Assembly: GCF_014127485.1 (NCBI RefSeq)
Contig: NZ_CP059903.1
Coordinates: 1,364,001-1,428,000 of the forward strand
Length of the DNA: 64,000 bases
Reading direction: 5' to 3'
Origin: Nocardioides dongkuii
GTDB taxonomy: Bacteria > Actinomycetota > Actinomycetes > Propionibacteriales > Nocardioidaceae
Positions within the stretch are counted from its first letter, which is position 1; every line of letters begins with the position of its first letter. Under the pieces are notes generated by a model, which was not told the origin of the DNA, did not search any database, and saw only the letters and a program-made list of their open reading frames with translations. Shown here piece after piece: positions 1 to 8,398 of this stretch. The position numbers were made by a program, and so were the translations under genes.

Positions 1-455
1 GCACGATGACCGTCGAGACGGTCAAGGCGCTGGCCACCCTGCCGGTGAAGGTCTGGGACGTCGGGCGGGCGATCGTCGGCCTGGAGGAGCGCGCGGCCGA
101 CAGCCCGGTCAGCATCGTCGGCGGCGGCCGGCTCGCCGGCGAGACGGTCTCCCACGAGGAGTTCCCGGTCGTCGAGAAGACCGTGTTCCTGGTGATGCTG
201 ATCGCCGGCTTCAACTTCTTCATCGGGATGTTCAACTTCATCCCGCTGCTGCCGCTCGACGGCGGCCACATCGCCAGCGCCGCGTGGGAGGCGATCCGGC
301 GCCGGATCGCCCGGCTGCGCCGTCGTCCCGACCCCGGGTACGTCGACGCCGCCAAGCTGCTCCCGGTCGCCTACGTCGTCGCCTCGGCGATGCTGGTGAT
401 GGGTCTGGTGCTGATCGTCGGCGACCTCGTCGTACCCCTGCACCTCGAGGGCTGA
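1..455 (+). CDS. rip1: M50 site-2 protease (Rip1/RseP type), 3' end only
   Basis: This is the C-terminal 150 or so residues of an intramembrane zinc metalloprotease whose start lies left of the window. Visible is the motif NFIPLLPLDGGH (NxxPxxxxDG type), which supplies the third metal ligand (Asp) in the M50 family, inside a hydrophobic segment, followed by a basic loop and a last membrane helix (LLPVAYVVASAMLVMGLVLIV). In actinobacteria this protease cleaves anti-sigma factors and division or envelope proteins within the membrane. The next gene downstream is ispG, the order found around rip1 in mycobacteria and streptomycetes. The identification is firm at family level; the gene name is inferred from that order. 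Confidence 0.85.
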   Translation, partial: TMTVETVKALATLPVKVWDVGRAIVGLEERAADSPVSIVGGGRLAGETVSHEEFPVVEKTVFLVMLIAGFNFFIGMFNFIPLLPLDGGHIASAAWEAIRRRIARLRRRPDPGYVDAAKLLPVAYVVASAMLVMGLVLIVGDLVVPLHLEG

Positions 456-464
456 GCGCGCCGT

Positions 465-566
465 CTCACGGTCGAGTTGGGCAGGACTCACCCTCGAGTT
501 GGGCTCTCCTCACCCCCGTGCCGTGAGGAACCCCCGATTCGACCGTGAGGTAGGCCCAACTCGACC
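465..566. repeat. short direct and inverted repeats between rip1 and ispG
   Basis: Two 18-nt copies (465-482 and 487-504), both ending tcgagttgggc, match at 16 of 18 positions. An inverted copy gcccaactcgacc lies at 554-566, and a further inverted tcgaccgtgag at 539-549. The arms could fold into a long hairpin over the rip1 terminator region. Function unknown; it looks like a dispersed intergenic repeat rather than a coding or operator sequence. Confidence 0.5.
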
Positions 567-610
567 ACGGGCCCGCCCGCCGCCGAATCGGGCGCGCACC
601 GACCCGCCGG

Positions 611-616
611 TAGCCT
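611..616 (+). promoter_or_regulatory. -10 box of ispG (leaderless-type)
   Basis: TAGCCT ends 7 nt before the ispG ATG at 624, and there is no Shine-Dalgarno sequence in between. This spacing predicts transcription starting at or next to the start codon. No convincing -35 box is seen. Confidence 0.55.
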
Positions 617-623
617 GGGACCC

Positions 624-1775
624 ATGACCGCCATCAGCCTCGGCATGCCCGCGGCGCCCCCGCCGGTGCTCGCGCCGCGCCGCCCGACCCGTCAGATCCA
701 GGTCGGCAAGGTCGGGGTCGGCAGCGACCACCCGGTCTCGGTGCAGTCGATGACGACGACGCTCACCTCCGACGTCAACGCCACCCTGCAGCAGATCGCC
801 GAGCTGACCGCGTCCGGCTGCGACATCGTGCGCGTCGCGTGCCCGAGCCAGGACGACGCCGAGGCGCTGCCCGCCATCGCGCGCAAGAGCCAGATCCCGG
901 TCATCGCCGACATCCACTTCCAGCCCAAGTACGTCTTCGCCGCGATCGAGGCGGGCTGCGCGGCCGTCCGGGTCAACCCCGGCAACATCCGCAAGTTCGA
1001 CGACCAGGTCAAGGAGATCGCCCGGGCCGCCCGCGACCACGGCACCTCGATCCGGATCGGCGTCAACGCCGGCTCGCTCGACAAGCGGCTGCTGGAGAAG
1101 TACGGCAAGGCGACGCCCGAGGCGCTCGTGGAGTCGGCCAAGTGGGAGGCGGGCCTCTTCGAGGAGCACGGCTTCCGCGACTTCAAGATCTCGGTCAAGC
1201 ACAACGACCCCGTCGTGATGGTCCGCGCCTACGAGCTGCTCGCCGCTGAGGGCGACTGGCCGCTGCACCTCGGCGTGACCGAGGCCGGCCCGGCGTTCCA
1301 GGGCACGATCAAGTCCGCGACCGCCTTCGGGGCGCTGCTCAGCAAGGGCATCGGCGACACCATCCGGGTCTCGCTCTCCGCGCCTCCGGTCGAGGAGGTC
1401 AAGGTCGGCATCCAGATCCTGCAGTCGCTGAACCTGCGGCCCCGCAAGCTCGAGATCGTCTCCTGCCCCTCCTGCGGGCGCGCGCAGGTCGACGTCTACA
1501 CGCTGGCCGAGCAGGTGACCGCCGGGCTCGAGGGCATGGAGGTCCCGCTGCGGGTCGCCGTCATGGGATGCGTCGTCAACGGCCCCGGCGAGGCGCGCGA
1601 GGCCGACCTGGGCGTCGCCTCCGGCAACGGCAAGGGCCAGATCTTCGTCAAGGGCGAGGTCATCAAGACCGTGCCGGAGTCGCAGATCGTGGAGACGCTG
1701 ATCGAGGAGGCGATGCGGATCGCCGAGGGCATGGAGGCCGTCGACGGTGCCGGCGCCGAGGTCACGGTCGGCTGA
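624..1775 (+). CDS. ispG: 4-hydroxy-3-methylbut-2-enyl diphosphate synthase (flavodoxin), IspG/GcpE
   Basis: IspG makes HMBPP from methylerythritol cyclodiphosphate in the MEP isoprenoid pathway, using a [4Fe-4S] cluster. The 383-residue protein has the bacterial two-domain layout: a TIM barrel (residues about 20-260) and a C-terminal cluster domain. The cluster cysteines are visible as C281 and C284 (SCPSCGR) and C316 ([11 protein letters not shown]), with the following NGPGEA typical of the family. The ATG at 624 fits the usual N-terminus and has a -10 box 7 nt upstream. It lies downstream of the site-2 protease gene and upstream of a DUF4081-GNAT gene, a conserved actinobacterial order. 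Confidence 0.97.
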   Translation: MTAISLGMPAAPPPVLAPRRPTRQIQVGKVGVGSDHPVSVQSMTTTLTSDVNATLQQIAELTASGCDIVRVACPSQDDAEALPAIARKSQIPVIADIHFQPKYVFAAIEAGCAAVRVNPGNIRKFDDQVKEIARAARDHGTSIRIGVNAGSLDKRLLEKYGKATPEALVESAKWEAGLFEEHGFRDFKISVKHNDPVVMVRAYELLAAEGDWPLHLGVTEAGPAFQGTIKSATAFGALLSKGIGDTIRVSLSAPPVEEVKVGIQILQSLNLRPRKLEIVSCPSCGRAQVDVYTLAEQVTAGLEGMEVPLRVAVMGCVVNGPGEAREADLGVASGNGKGQIFVKGEVIKTVPESQIVETLIEEAMRIAEGMEAVDGAGAEVTVG

Positions 1776-1802
1776 CGCCGTGCCGGTGCGACGGCCGCGT
1801 CG

Positions 1803-1808
1803 TAGGCT
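1803..1808 (+). promoter_or_regulatory. -10 box of the GNAT gene at 1815 (leaderless-type)
   Basis: TAGGCT lies 6 nt before the GTG at 1815, with no ribosome binding site in between. It suggests a separate leaderless promoter although the gene is only 39 nt downstream of ispG. Confidence 0.5.
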
Positions 1809-1814
1809 TCGCCC

Positions 1815-2660
1815 GTGCTGACGACGCGTCACGGTGTGCGCCCCCTGGCGGCGGGCGATCTCGACGCGTTCCTCGAGCTGGTCGCGCTGGACCCGGTGGT
1901 CAACGTCTTCGCCGACTACCGCGCCCGCACCACCAACCTCGAGCCGCGCTGGCTGGGCGGCGAGATGTGGGGCCGCTTCGTCGGCGGTGAGCTGGTCGCC
2001 GCCTGCCACGTCGGCGCGAACCTGGTGCCGGTGCAGGCGACGGCCGACGACGCGCGCACCTTCGCCGAGCGCGCACTCACCCGCGGCCGCACCGTCTCCA
2101 CGATCGTGGGCCCGCACGAGCCGGTCCGCGAGCTGTGGCACGCCGTCGCCGCGTCCTGGGGCCGGCCCCGCGAGGCGCGCTGGGAGCAGCCGCACCTGGA
2201 GATCCGGGACGCCCCGCTCGTCGCCCCCGACCCCGCCGTACGCCGGACCACGCGCGCCGACATGGACGAGCTCTACCCGGCGTGCGTGGCGATGTACACC
2301 GAGGAGGTCGGCGTCTCCCCGGAGCACGGCGGCGGTACGGACCTCTACCGCGCACGCGTCACGCAGCTGGTCAACCGCGGCTGGTCGTTCGCGCGCTTCG
2401 ACGACGGCCGGCTGGTGTTCAAGGCCGAGGTCGCCTGCGCCTCGCCGTACGCCGCCCAGGTGCAGGGCGTCTGGGTGCCGGAGGACCGGCGCGGCGAGGG
2501 GCTCGCGGTGGCGGGGATGGCCGCGGTCGTGGAGCTGGTACGCCGCGAGGTCGCGCCGGTCGTCTCGCTCTACGTCAACGACTGGAACAACCCCGCGCGG
2601 CGGGCCTACGAGAGCGTCGGCTTCCGCGAGACGGCCCGGTTCTCCACGATCATGTTCTGA
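1815..2660 (+). CDS. GNAT acetyltransferase with N-terminal DUF4081 domain
   Basis: A 281-residue protein with two parts. Residues 1 to about 115 resemble the DUF4081 domain that precedes GNAT modules in actinobacteria. Residues about 135-281 carry the GNAT fold, with the acetyl-CoA loop VWVPEDRRGEGLAVAG and the C-terminal YVNDWNNPARRAYESVGF motif (R/Q-x-x-G and NxxARxxYxxxGF features). It should transfer an acetyl group from acetyl-CoA, but the acceptor is unknown. Homologues sit next to ispG in many actinobacteria, which suggests a conserved but undefined role. The start is the GTG after the -10 box at 1803. Confidence 0.85.
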   Translation: MLTTRHGVRPLAAGDLDAFLELVALDPVVNVFADYRARTTNLEPRWLGGEMWGRFVGGELVAACHVGANLVPVQATADDARTFAERALTRGRTVSTIVGPHEPVRELWHAVAASWGRPREARWEQPHLEIRDAPLVAPDPAVRRTTRADMDELYPACVAMYTEEVGVSPEHGGGTDLYRARVTQLVNRGWSFARFDDGRLVFKAEVACASPYAAQVQGVWVPEDRRGEGLAVAGMAAVVELVRREVAPVVSLYVNDWNNPARRAYESVGFRETARFSTIMF

Positions 2661-2666
2661 CAGGGT
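2661..2666 (+). promoter_or_regulatory. possible -10 box of the DoxX-like gene
   Basis: CAGGGT stands 6 nt before the GTG at 2673. It deviates from TANNNT at the first base, so it is weaker support than the neighbouring cases, but no Shine-Dalgarno alternative exists in the 12-nt gap. Confidence 0.3.
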
Positions 2667-2672
2667 GGCCGC

Positions 2673-3038
2673 GTGAGCCTCCCCATCAGCGCCAAGGTCG
2701 TCGTCGGCGCCTTCGCCGTCAGCGGCACCGTCCACCTCGTGAAGCCCGAGGTCTTCGAGACGGTCATGCCGTCGTGGGTGCCGGCGCACCGCGAGCTGAT
2801 CTACGCCAGCGGGGTGGCGGAGCTGCTCTGCGCCGCCGGGATGGTGGCGCCGCGCACCCGCAAGGTCGCGGGCTACGCGAGCGCGCTGCTCCTGCTCGGC
2901 GTCTTCCCGGGCAACATCCAGATGGCCCAGGACGCCTCCCGCACCCGCAACCGGACCTTCCAGGCCGCGGCGTACGCGCGGCTCCCGCTGCAGGTGCCGA
3001 TGATCCGGGCCGTGCTCGAGGCGGCCCGGACCGCCTGA
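2673..3038 (+). CDS. DoxX-like small membrane protein
   Basis: A 121-residue hydrophobic protein with about four membrane segments: residues 6-22, 45-65 (YASGVAELLCAAGMVA), 70-88 (VAGYASALLLLGVFPGNIQM) and a weaker C-terminal one. The motif SGxxHLVKP, the central GVAEL and the GNIQMA segment are typical of DoxX/MauE-related proteins that cluster with oxidoreductases. No catalytic residues are evident. The function is unknown; quinone or thiol redox roles have been proposed for relatives. It begins 12 nt after the GNAT gene. Confidence 0.7.
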   Translation: MSLPISAKVVVGAFAVSGTVHLVKPEVFETVMPSWVPAHRELIYASGVAELLCAAGMVAPRTRKVAGYASALLLLGVFPGNIQMAQDASRTRNRTFQAAAYARLPLQVPMIRAVLEAARTA

Positions 3039-3051
3039 CCGGTCGGCCTGG

Positions 3052-4038
3052 TCAGGCCGCCCGCTCCTGGTGTGCCGGCTCGGTCGCGCCGGCCCGCTCG
3101 CAGTCGTCGCCGGCGCAGCGCACCAGCGCGTAGCGCGACCGGCCGTTGGCGCCCGCCACGATCGTGCGGTCGTCCTCCCAGAACCAGCCGCGGAACCACC
3201 CCTTCACCCGGTACGTCGCGAGCAGCGTGCCGTCGGCCCTCCGCATCCGCAGCTCGCGGGACCCGACGCCGTCGGTGAGCTTGTGCAGCGTCAGCAGCCG
3301 CGAGCCGTCGGGCGAGATCGAGGCGACCGCGTCCCGGCACGAGCGCCAGACCAGGTCGCTCGGGTCGGAGACCCGTGCGAGCCGGGTGCAGCCGCCGGCG
3401 TACGGGTCGCCGGCGATCCAGGCGAGCCGGTCGGAGCCGAGGTCACCGAGACCGGCCGCGCGACGCAGCACGGTGCGCACCCGGTCCGCGCCGGAGCGCC
3501 ACACCAGGGTCCGGTCGGGGCCGTAGGTGGTCAGCAGCACCCGCCCGGTCTCGACGTCGAGCAGCTCGGCGTCCCCGCGGACGCGGCGGGTCGCGACGCT
3601 CCGCCCGGTGCGCGCGTCGATGACGGTCACCCGGCTGCCGCGGCCGGCGGGTCGCACGTGCACCAGCGTCTCCCCGTCGGCGCCGAGCAGCGCGTCGCCG
3701 TACGTGCGCCGGGCCAGCACCCGGGTGGACCCGTCGGGCCGCACCCGCAGCACCCGGGGGCCCGGTCCCCGGCCGCTGGAGACGGCCACGACGTACGCGC
3801 GACCCGACGTGCCGAGGAGTCGCACCTCCTCGGCCGCGACCGGGATCCGGCGGCCGCCGTCGACGATCGTGGAGCCGACGACGTGGGGCGCCGACGGCGC
3901 CGGACCGCGGTCCAGGGCGCCGGGCCGGACGTCGACCGCAGGGGCCGCAGCGGGGGCAGCGGCGGCGGGCGCGACGGGGCCGAGGACGGCGGCGCTCGCG
4001 GCCAGGACGACGGACAGCAGGCTCAGGGGGATTCGCAT
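3052..4038 (-). CDS. secreted TolB/WD40-like beta-propeller protein
   Basis: A 328-residue exported protein. It starts at the ATG complementary to 4036-4038 with a signal peptide (MRIPLSLLSVVLAASAAVLG followed by [10 protein letters not shown]). The mature part is built of repeating beta-strand units such as LVHVRPAGRGSRVTVIDA, RVLLTTYGPDRTLVWRS and DAVASISPDGSRLLTLH. The ISPDGSRL phrase is typical of TolB/PD40 propeller blades. Two cysteine pairs (GGCTRL/RSCRD and VRCAGDDCE) may form disulfides. No enzyme motif is visible, so a binding or scaffold role is likelier than catalysis. It is divergent from proS with about 60 nt between starts. The frame stays open far upstream because of GC bias, but only this start gives a signal peptide. 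Confidence 0.75.
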   Translation of the reverse strand: MRIPLSLLSVVLAASAAVLGPVAPAAAAPAAAPAVDVRPGALDRGPAPSAPHVVGSTIVDGGRRIPVAAEEVRLLGTSGRAYVVAVSSGRGPGPRVLRVRPDGSTRVLARRTYGDALLGADGETLVHVRPAGRGSRVTVIDARTGRSVATRRVRGDAELLDVETGRVLLTTYGPDRTLVWRSGADRVRTVLRRAAGLGDLGSDRLAWIAGDPYAGGCTRLARVSDPSDLVWRSCRDAVASISPDGSRLLTLHKLTDGVGSRELRMRRADGTLLATYRVKGWFRGWFWEDDRTIVAGANGRSRYALVRCAGDDCERAGATEPAHQERAA

Positions 4039-4084
4039 GCGGGGAAGACGCGGACGCGCCCGAAATGGTTGTGATCGCAGGGGA

Positions 4085-4090
4085 TAACGT
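4085..4090 (+). promoter_or_regulatory. -10 box of proS
   Basis: TAACGT ends 8 nt before the ATG at 4099. The in-frame TTG at 4090 would overlap this box, which supports the ATG as the real start. Confidence 0.45.
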
Positions 4091-4098
4091 TGCCGCCC

Positions 4099-5883
4099 AT
4101 GAGCACCTCCCGGATCCTGCGCATGTCGAGCCTGTTCGTGCGGACGCTGCGCGACGACCCGGCCGACGCGGAGGTGCCCAGCCACCGGCTGCTCGTCCGG
4201 GCGGGCTACATCCGCCGTGCGGCGCCCGGCATCTACACCTGGCTGCCGCTGGGCCTGAGGGTGCTGCGCAAGATCGAGGCGATCGTGCGCGATGAGATGG
4301 ACGGCATCGGCGCCCAGGAGCTCTCCTTCCCGGCGCTGCTGCCGCGCGAGCCCTACGAGGCCAGCAACCGCTGGACCCAGTACGGCGACAACCTGTTCCG
4401 CCTCAAGGACCGCAAGGGCGGGGACTACCTGCTCGGCCCGACCCACGAGGAGATGTTCACCCTCCTGGTGAAGGACCTGTACTCCTCGTACAAGGACCTG
4501 CCGCTCGCGATCTACCAGATCCAGACCAAGTACCGCGACGAGTCGCGGCCGCGCGCCGGCGTGCTCCGCGGGCGCGAGTTCACGATGAAGGACTCCTACT
4601 CCTTCGACATCGACGACGCCGGCCTCGACGAGAGCTACCAGAGGCACCGCGACGCCTACGTCCGGATCTTCGACCGGCTGGGCTTCGACTACGCGATCGT
4701 CAAAGCGACGTCGGGCGCGATGGGCGGCTCGAAGTCCGAGGAGTTCCTCGCCAAGGCCGCCGTCGGCGAGGACACCTACGTGCGCTGCACGAGCTGCGAC
4801 TACGCCGCCAACGTCGAGGCGGTCCAGGTCCGCCCGCCCAGCCCCGTGCCGTACGACGACGCGCCGGTCGCCCACGCGGAGAAGACGCCCGACACCCCCA
4901 CGATCCAGACGCTCGTCGACCACCTGAACGCGGCGTACCCCCGCGCCGACCGGCCCTGGCACGCCGGCGACACCCTGAAGAACGTCCTGGTGATGCTCAA
5001 GCACGCCGACGGCACCCGCGAGCCGGTCGCCATCGGCGTGCCCGGCGACCGCGAGGTCGACCAGAAGCGGCTCGAGGGGCAGCTGGAGCCGACCGAGGTC
5101 GAGCCGTTCGACGAGACCGAGTTCGCCAAGCACCCCAGCCTGGTCAAGGGCTACATCGGCCCCGGCGCGCTGGGGGAGGAGAACGCCTCCGGCATCCGCT
5201 ACCTCGTCGACCCCCGCGTCGTCGAGGGCACCCGCTGGGTCACCGGCGCCGACGTCGACGGGAGCCACGTCCTCGACCTGGTCGCCGGCCGCGACTTCAC
5301 CCCCGACGGCACCATCGAGGCCGCGGAGGTCCGCGACGGCGACCCGTGCCCCGCCTGCGCCGACGGCGTGCTCGAGACCGCGCGCGGCATCGAGATGGGC
5401 CACATCTTCCAGCTCGGCCGCCTGTACGCCGAGGCGCTGGACCTCAAGGTCCTCGACGAGAACGGCAAGCTCGTCACCGTCACCATGGGCTCCTACGGCA
5501 TCGGCTGCACCCGCGCGGTCGCGGCGATCGCCGAGGGCACCCTCGACGAGTCCGGGCTGTGCTGGCCGCGCAACGTCGCGCCCGCCGACGTGCACCTGGT
5601 CGCCGCCGGCAAGGACGAGGCGATCTTCGCCGCGGCCGAGCGGATCGCCCACGGCCTCGCCGAGCAGGGCGTCGAGGTGCTCTACGACGACCGCGCCGGC
5701 AAGGTCAGCCCCGGCGTGAAGTTCAAGGACGCCGAGCTGATCGGCGTCCCCACCGTCGTCGTGGTCGGCAAGAGCCTGGCGGAGTCCGGCACCGTCGAGG
5801 TCCGCGACCGCCGCACCGGCGAGCGCGAGGCCGTCGTCGCCGACCACGCGATCGACCACCTGGTCCGGCTGGTCCGCGCCTGA
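4099..5883 (+). CDS. proS: prolyl-tRNA synthetase
   Basis: ProS charges tRNA-Pro with proline in the cytoplasm. The 594-residue protein is the long bacterial form: class II catalytic core with motif 1 around residues 40-85, motif 2 ([23 protein letters not shown]), an inserted editing (INS) domain at about 225-385, motif 3 ([16 protein letters not shown]) and a C-terminal anticodon-binding domain ending in DHLVRLVRA. The opening [20 protein letters not shown] is characteristic. The ATG at 4099 is preferred over a TTG nine bases earlier because of the -10 box and the family N-terminus. Confidence 0.97.
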   Translation: MSTSRILRMSSLFVRTLRDDPADAEVPSHRLLVRAGYIRRAAPGIYTWLPLGLRVLRKIEAIVRDEMDGIGAQELSFPALLPREPYEASNRWTQYGDNLFRLKDRKGGDYLLGPTHEEMFTLLVKDLYSSYKDLPLAIYQIQTKYRDESRPRAGVLRGREFTMKDSYSFDIDDAGLDESYQRHRDAYVRIFDRLGFDYAIVKATSGAMGGSKSEEFLAKAAVGEDTYVRCTSCDYAANVEAVQVRPPSPVPYDDAPVAHAEKTPDTPTIQTLVDHLNAAYPRADRPWHAGDTLKNVLVMLKHADGTREPVAIGVPGDREVDQKRLEGQLEPTEVEPFDETEFAKHPSLVKGYIGPGALGEENASGIRYLVDPRVVEGTRWVTGADVDGSHVLDLVAGRDFTPDGTIEAAEVRDGDPCPACADGVLETARGIEMGHIFQLGRLYAEALDLKVLDENGKLVTVTMGSYGIGCTRAVAAIAEGTLDESGLCWPRNVAPADVHLVAAGKDEAIFAAAERIAHGLAEQGVEVLYDDRAGKVSPGVKFKDAELIGVPTVVVVGKSLAESGTVEVRDRRTGEREAVVADHAIDHLVRLVRA

Positions 5884-5904
5884 CCCGGACCTGACCCGGC
5901 GGGC

Positions 5905-6321
5905 TCAGGTGCCCGGCAGGACCTCGGGCTCCGCGCCGAACGTCAGGCCCCGCACCGCCGCGTCGGTCAGCGCGCCGATCGCCCACCGGCGGAGCGACCC
6001 GGTGCTGCTGCCCACGAGGTGGGCGTACGTCGCGGCGCAGGCCGCCTCGACCCGGCGCGCCTGCTCGCGCACGACGGCGACGTCGTCGAGCCGCGGCGGC
6101 ACGTCGTACGCCGGGGCGGCCGCGGGCGGCGTCTCGCCGAGGTCGCGCATCCGGGCCACCAGCTGGTCGCGGCGGGCGCGGTGCTGGGCGTACGCCGCCA
6201 CGAGCGCGGCGTGCAGCTCGGGCTGCGCGGTCGCCGACGTCTGCGCGCCGAGGACGCCGTACACGTAGATCGCGGCGTGCTCGGCCTGGACCGCAGCCCG
6301 CAGCGCGGCGGCGGCGGTCAC
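5905..6321 (-). CDS. DUF4439 ferritin-like domain protein
   Basis: A 138-residue, almost wholly helical protein. The start AALRAAVQAEHAAIYVYGVLGAQ and the second helix ALVAAYAQHRARRDQL carry the acidic and histidine residues expected of a ferritin-like four-helix bundle, so metal binding is possible, though the substrate is unknown. The GTG start at 6321 overlaps the stop of the upstream lipoprotein gene by 4 nt (GTGA), so the two are translationally coupled. Proteins of this family commonly lie between proS and rimP in actinobacteria. The reading frame extends further upstream but only as antisense-like Arg/Pro-rich sequence, which was not accepted. Confidence 0.8.
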   Translation of the reverse strand: MTAAAALRAAVQAEHAAIYVYGVLGAQTSATAQPELHAALVAAYAQHRARRDQLVARMRDLGETPPAAAPAYDVPPRLDDVAVVREQARRVEAACAATYAHLVGSSTGSLRRWAIGALTDAAVRGLTFGAEPEVLPGT

Positions 6322-6818
6322 GATCCGCCCCCCGCCCCGCGGGGCCGGGGTGCCGGCAGGGCGAGCTGCTGGGCCACGGCCGCGGACATCGAGGCGAGCA
6401 CGCGCGCCAGCTCGCCGCTCTCGGCCTGCACCGACCAGTCCGCGAGCCGGCGCTGGAGCCGCTCCTCGCGGCTGCGCACCTGCGCCGCGGTCATCGACGC
6501 GACGCCGCCCTCGACTGGCTCGTCGGCGCCCAGCTCGGCGAGGTGCCGGCGGTGCAGGCGGGCGAGCGGCCGCAGCGCCGCCCGGTCCCGCGGGGGCACC
6601 GCCGAGGTCGCGGCGAGAGCGGTGGAGAGCGCCGTGACGACCGTCTCCACCAGGTCGGCGTCGGCGTCGGCGGGGGGCTCGGACGGCTCCCCGGAGCCCG
6701 GCGCGGGGTCGGACCGCGGGTCGAGGTCGTCGAGGTCGCAACCACCGACGGCGACCAGCCCGAGGAGCGCCGCGCCGACCGCCGTACGGCGGGTGGCGGC
6801 GGGTGGTCGGGCGGGCAC
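6318..6818 (-). CDS. putative lipoprotein, partner of the DUF4439 protein
   Basis: A 166-residue protein with an N-terminal twin-arginine and hydrophobic stretch (ATRRTAVGAALLGLVAVGGC) ending in a lipobox whose cysteine is C27. It should be lipidated and face the outside of the membrane. The rest is acidic and then helical (residues 55-150), with ADADADLVETVVTALSTAL and later KR-rich helices, again compatible with a ferritin-like bundle. No family name can be assigned. It starts at GTG 6818 behind a -10 box and overlaps the DUF4439 gene, so the two probably act together. Confidence 0.65.
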   Translation of the reverse strand: MPARPPAATRRTAVGAALLGLVAVGGCDLDDLDPRSDPAPGSGEPSEPPADADADLVETVVTALSTALAATSAVPPRDRAALRPLARLHRRHLAELGADEPVEGGVASMTAAQVRSREERLQRRLADWSVQAESGELARVLASMSAAVAQQLALPAPRPRGAGGGS

Positions 6819-6824
6819 GGCGCG

Positions 6825-6830
6825 ACCCTA
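6825..6830 (-). promoter_or_regulatory. -10 box of the lipoprotein gene (leaderless-type)
   Basis: On the minus strand TAGGGT lies 6 nt upstream of the GTG start at 6818, with no ribosome binding site between them. Confidence 0.55.
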
Positions 6831-6861
6831 CCGCCGGGGTGGCGCGCCGTCGCGCAGCGGC

Positions 6862-6867
6862 TAGGGT
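6862..6867 (+). promoter_or_regulatory. -10 box of the rimP-nusA operon
   Basis: TAGGGT is followed by a leader of about 40 nt that holds a strong Shine-Dalgarno sequence (gggaggt, about 9 nt before the rimP GTG). Unlike many promoters in this window it therefore gives a leadered transcript. Confidence 0.5.
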
Positions 6868-6914
6868 GGCCCGACGAGGACCAGCACGACAACAGAACAG
6901 GGAGGTCGACGACC

Positions 6915-7406
6915 GTGAGCAGTGCCCAGCAGGACGCCCTCCGTGAGCGGATCGAGGCGGAGCTCGCCGACCCTCTCCGCGCCATGGGCATCGACGTCGA
7001 GGGCGTCGAGATCACCCCGGCCGGCAAGCGGCGCGTGCTGCGCGTCGCGGTCGACCAGGACGGCGGCGTGACGCTCGACGACGTCGCCGCCGCGACCCGC
7101 GAGGTCGAGCGCGTGCTCGACGCCTCCGACGTCATGGGGGAGCACCCCTACACCCTCGAGGTGACCTCGCGCGGCGTGGACCGCCCGCTCACCCTGCCGC
7201 GCCACTGGCGCCGCAACGTCGACCGCCTCGTGCGCGTCGTCCTCACCGACGGCACCACCGTCACGGGACGGGTGGTGTCCTCCGTGGACGCCCCCGACGG
7301 CACCGTCACCCTCGACGTCGCGGGCGCCCACCACGAGGTCGGCTACGCCGACGTCGACAAGGCGCTCGTGCAGATCGAGTTCAACCGCAAGACCGAGGAG
7401 ACCTGA
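6915..7406 (+). CDS. rimP: ribosome maturation factor RimP
   Basis: RimP helps assemble the 30S subunit. The 163-residue protein has the N-terminal alpha/beta domain (to about residue 85, with [23 protein letters not shown]) and a C-terminal SH3-like barrel ([24 protein letters not shown]). The family signature [14 protein letters not shown] is intact. The GTG at 6915 is chosen because it gives the family N-terminus and has the SD sequence gggaggt. Its stop overlaps the nusA ATG by one base (TGATG), the usual rimP-nusA coupling. Confidence 0.95.
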   Translation: MSSAQQDALRERIEAELADPLRAMGIDVEGVEITPAGKRRVLRVAVDQDGGVTLDDVAAATREVERVLDASDVMGEHPYTLEVTSRGVDRPLTLPRHWRRNVDRLVRVVLTDGTTVTGRVVSSVDAPDGTVTLDVAGAHHEVGYADVDKALVQIEFNRKTEET

Positions 7407-8392
7407 TGGACATCGACCTGAGCATCCTGCGGATGCTGGAGCGGGAGAAGGAGATCTCCTTCGAGGTGCTCGTCGAGGCGATCGAGCAGGCCCTGCTCAC
7501 GGCGTACCACAAGACGCCGGGCGCCCAGGAGCACGCGCGGGTCACCCTGGACCGCAAGTCCGGCCACGTCACCGTGATGGTCCGCGAGACCGACGACGAC
7601 GGCCAGCTGGTCGGCGACGAGTACGAGGACACCCCGCAGGGGTTCGGCCGGATCGCGGCGACGACCGCGAAGCAGATCATGCTGCAGCGGCTCCGCGACG
7701 CCGAGGATGACATCCGCTTCGGGGAGTTCTCCGGCAAGGAGGGCGACATCGTCTCCGGTGTCATCCAGCAGGGCCGCAACCCCGACGACGTGCTGGTCGA
7801 CCTCGGCAAGCTCGAGGCGATGCTGCCGGTGAGCGAGCGGGTTCCCGGCGAGGACTACAGCCACGGCACGCGGATCAAGTGCCTCGTCGTCTCCGTGCGC
7901 AAGGGCATGCGCGGTCCGCAGATCACCCTGTCGCGCTCGCACCCGAGCCTGGTGAAGAAGCTCTTCGCGCTCGAGGTGCCCGAGATCGCCGACGGCACCG
8001 TCGAGATCGCCGCCATCGCCCGCGAGGCGGGTCACCGCACGAAGATCGCGGTCAAGTCCACGGCGTCCGGCGTGAACCCCAAGGGTGCGTGCATCGGCCC
8101 GATGGGCCAGCGGGTGCGCAACGTGATGGCCGAGCTGCACGGCGAGAAGATCGACATCGTCGACTGGTCCGAGGACCCCGCGGAGATGGTGGCGCACGCG
8201 CTCTCGCCCGCCCGGGCCACCTCGGTCGAGATCATCGACGCCGAGGCGCGCTCCGCCCGGGTGGTCGTCCCCGACTTCCAGCTCTCGCTCGCGATCGGCA
8301 AGGAGGGGCAGAACGCCCGCCTGGCCGCCCGCCTCACCGGCTGGCGCATCGACATCCGCTCCGACGAGGAGCCGGCCGACGCCGACGCCTGA
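7406..8392 (+). CDS. nusA: transcription termination/antitermination factor NusA
   Basis: NusA binds RNA polymerase and controls pausing, termination and antitermination. The 328-residue protein has an N-terminal polymerase-binding domain (1-100), an S1 domain (about 110-185, [23 protein letters not shown]) and two KH domains (about 200-320, including [24 protein letters not shown] and [22 protein letters not shown]). It lacks the C-terminal acidic repeats of the E. coli protein, which is normal for actinobacteria. It is cotranscribed with rimP. Its stop is followed after 6 nt by the end of a convergent GH16-like gene. Confidence 0.97.
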   Translation: MDIDLSILRMLEREKEISFEVLVEAIEQALLTAYHKTPGAQEHARVTLDRKSGHVTVMVRETDDDGQLVGDEYEDTPQGFGRIAATTAKQIMLQRLRDAEDDIRFGEFSGKEGDIVSGVIQQGRNPDDVLVDLGKLEAMLPVSERVPGEDYSHGTRIKCLVVSVRKGMRGPQITLSRSHPSLVKKLFALEVPEIADGTVEIAAIAREAGHRTKIAVKSTASGVNPKGACIGPMGQRVRNVMAELHGEKIDIVDWSEDPAEMVAHALSPARATSVEIIDAEARSARVVVPDFQLSLAIGKEGQNARLAARLTGWRIDIRSDEEPADADA

Positions 8393-8398
8393 TCGCGG

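Noticed and set aside
510..2789. 759-residue minus-strand frame over ispG and the GNAT gene
   Set aside because: Antisense shadow of clearly identified genes.
4090..4098. TTG start for proS
   Set aside because: It overlaps the -10 box and adds three residues not typical of the family. ATG 4099 is preferred.
3052..5859. A very long minus-strand frame covering proS
   Set aside because: Only the part up to 4038 has a signal peptide and a natural composition. The rest is the antisense of proS, rich in Arg, Asp, Val and Leu, as expected from GC-biased codons.
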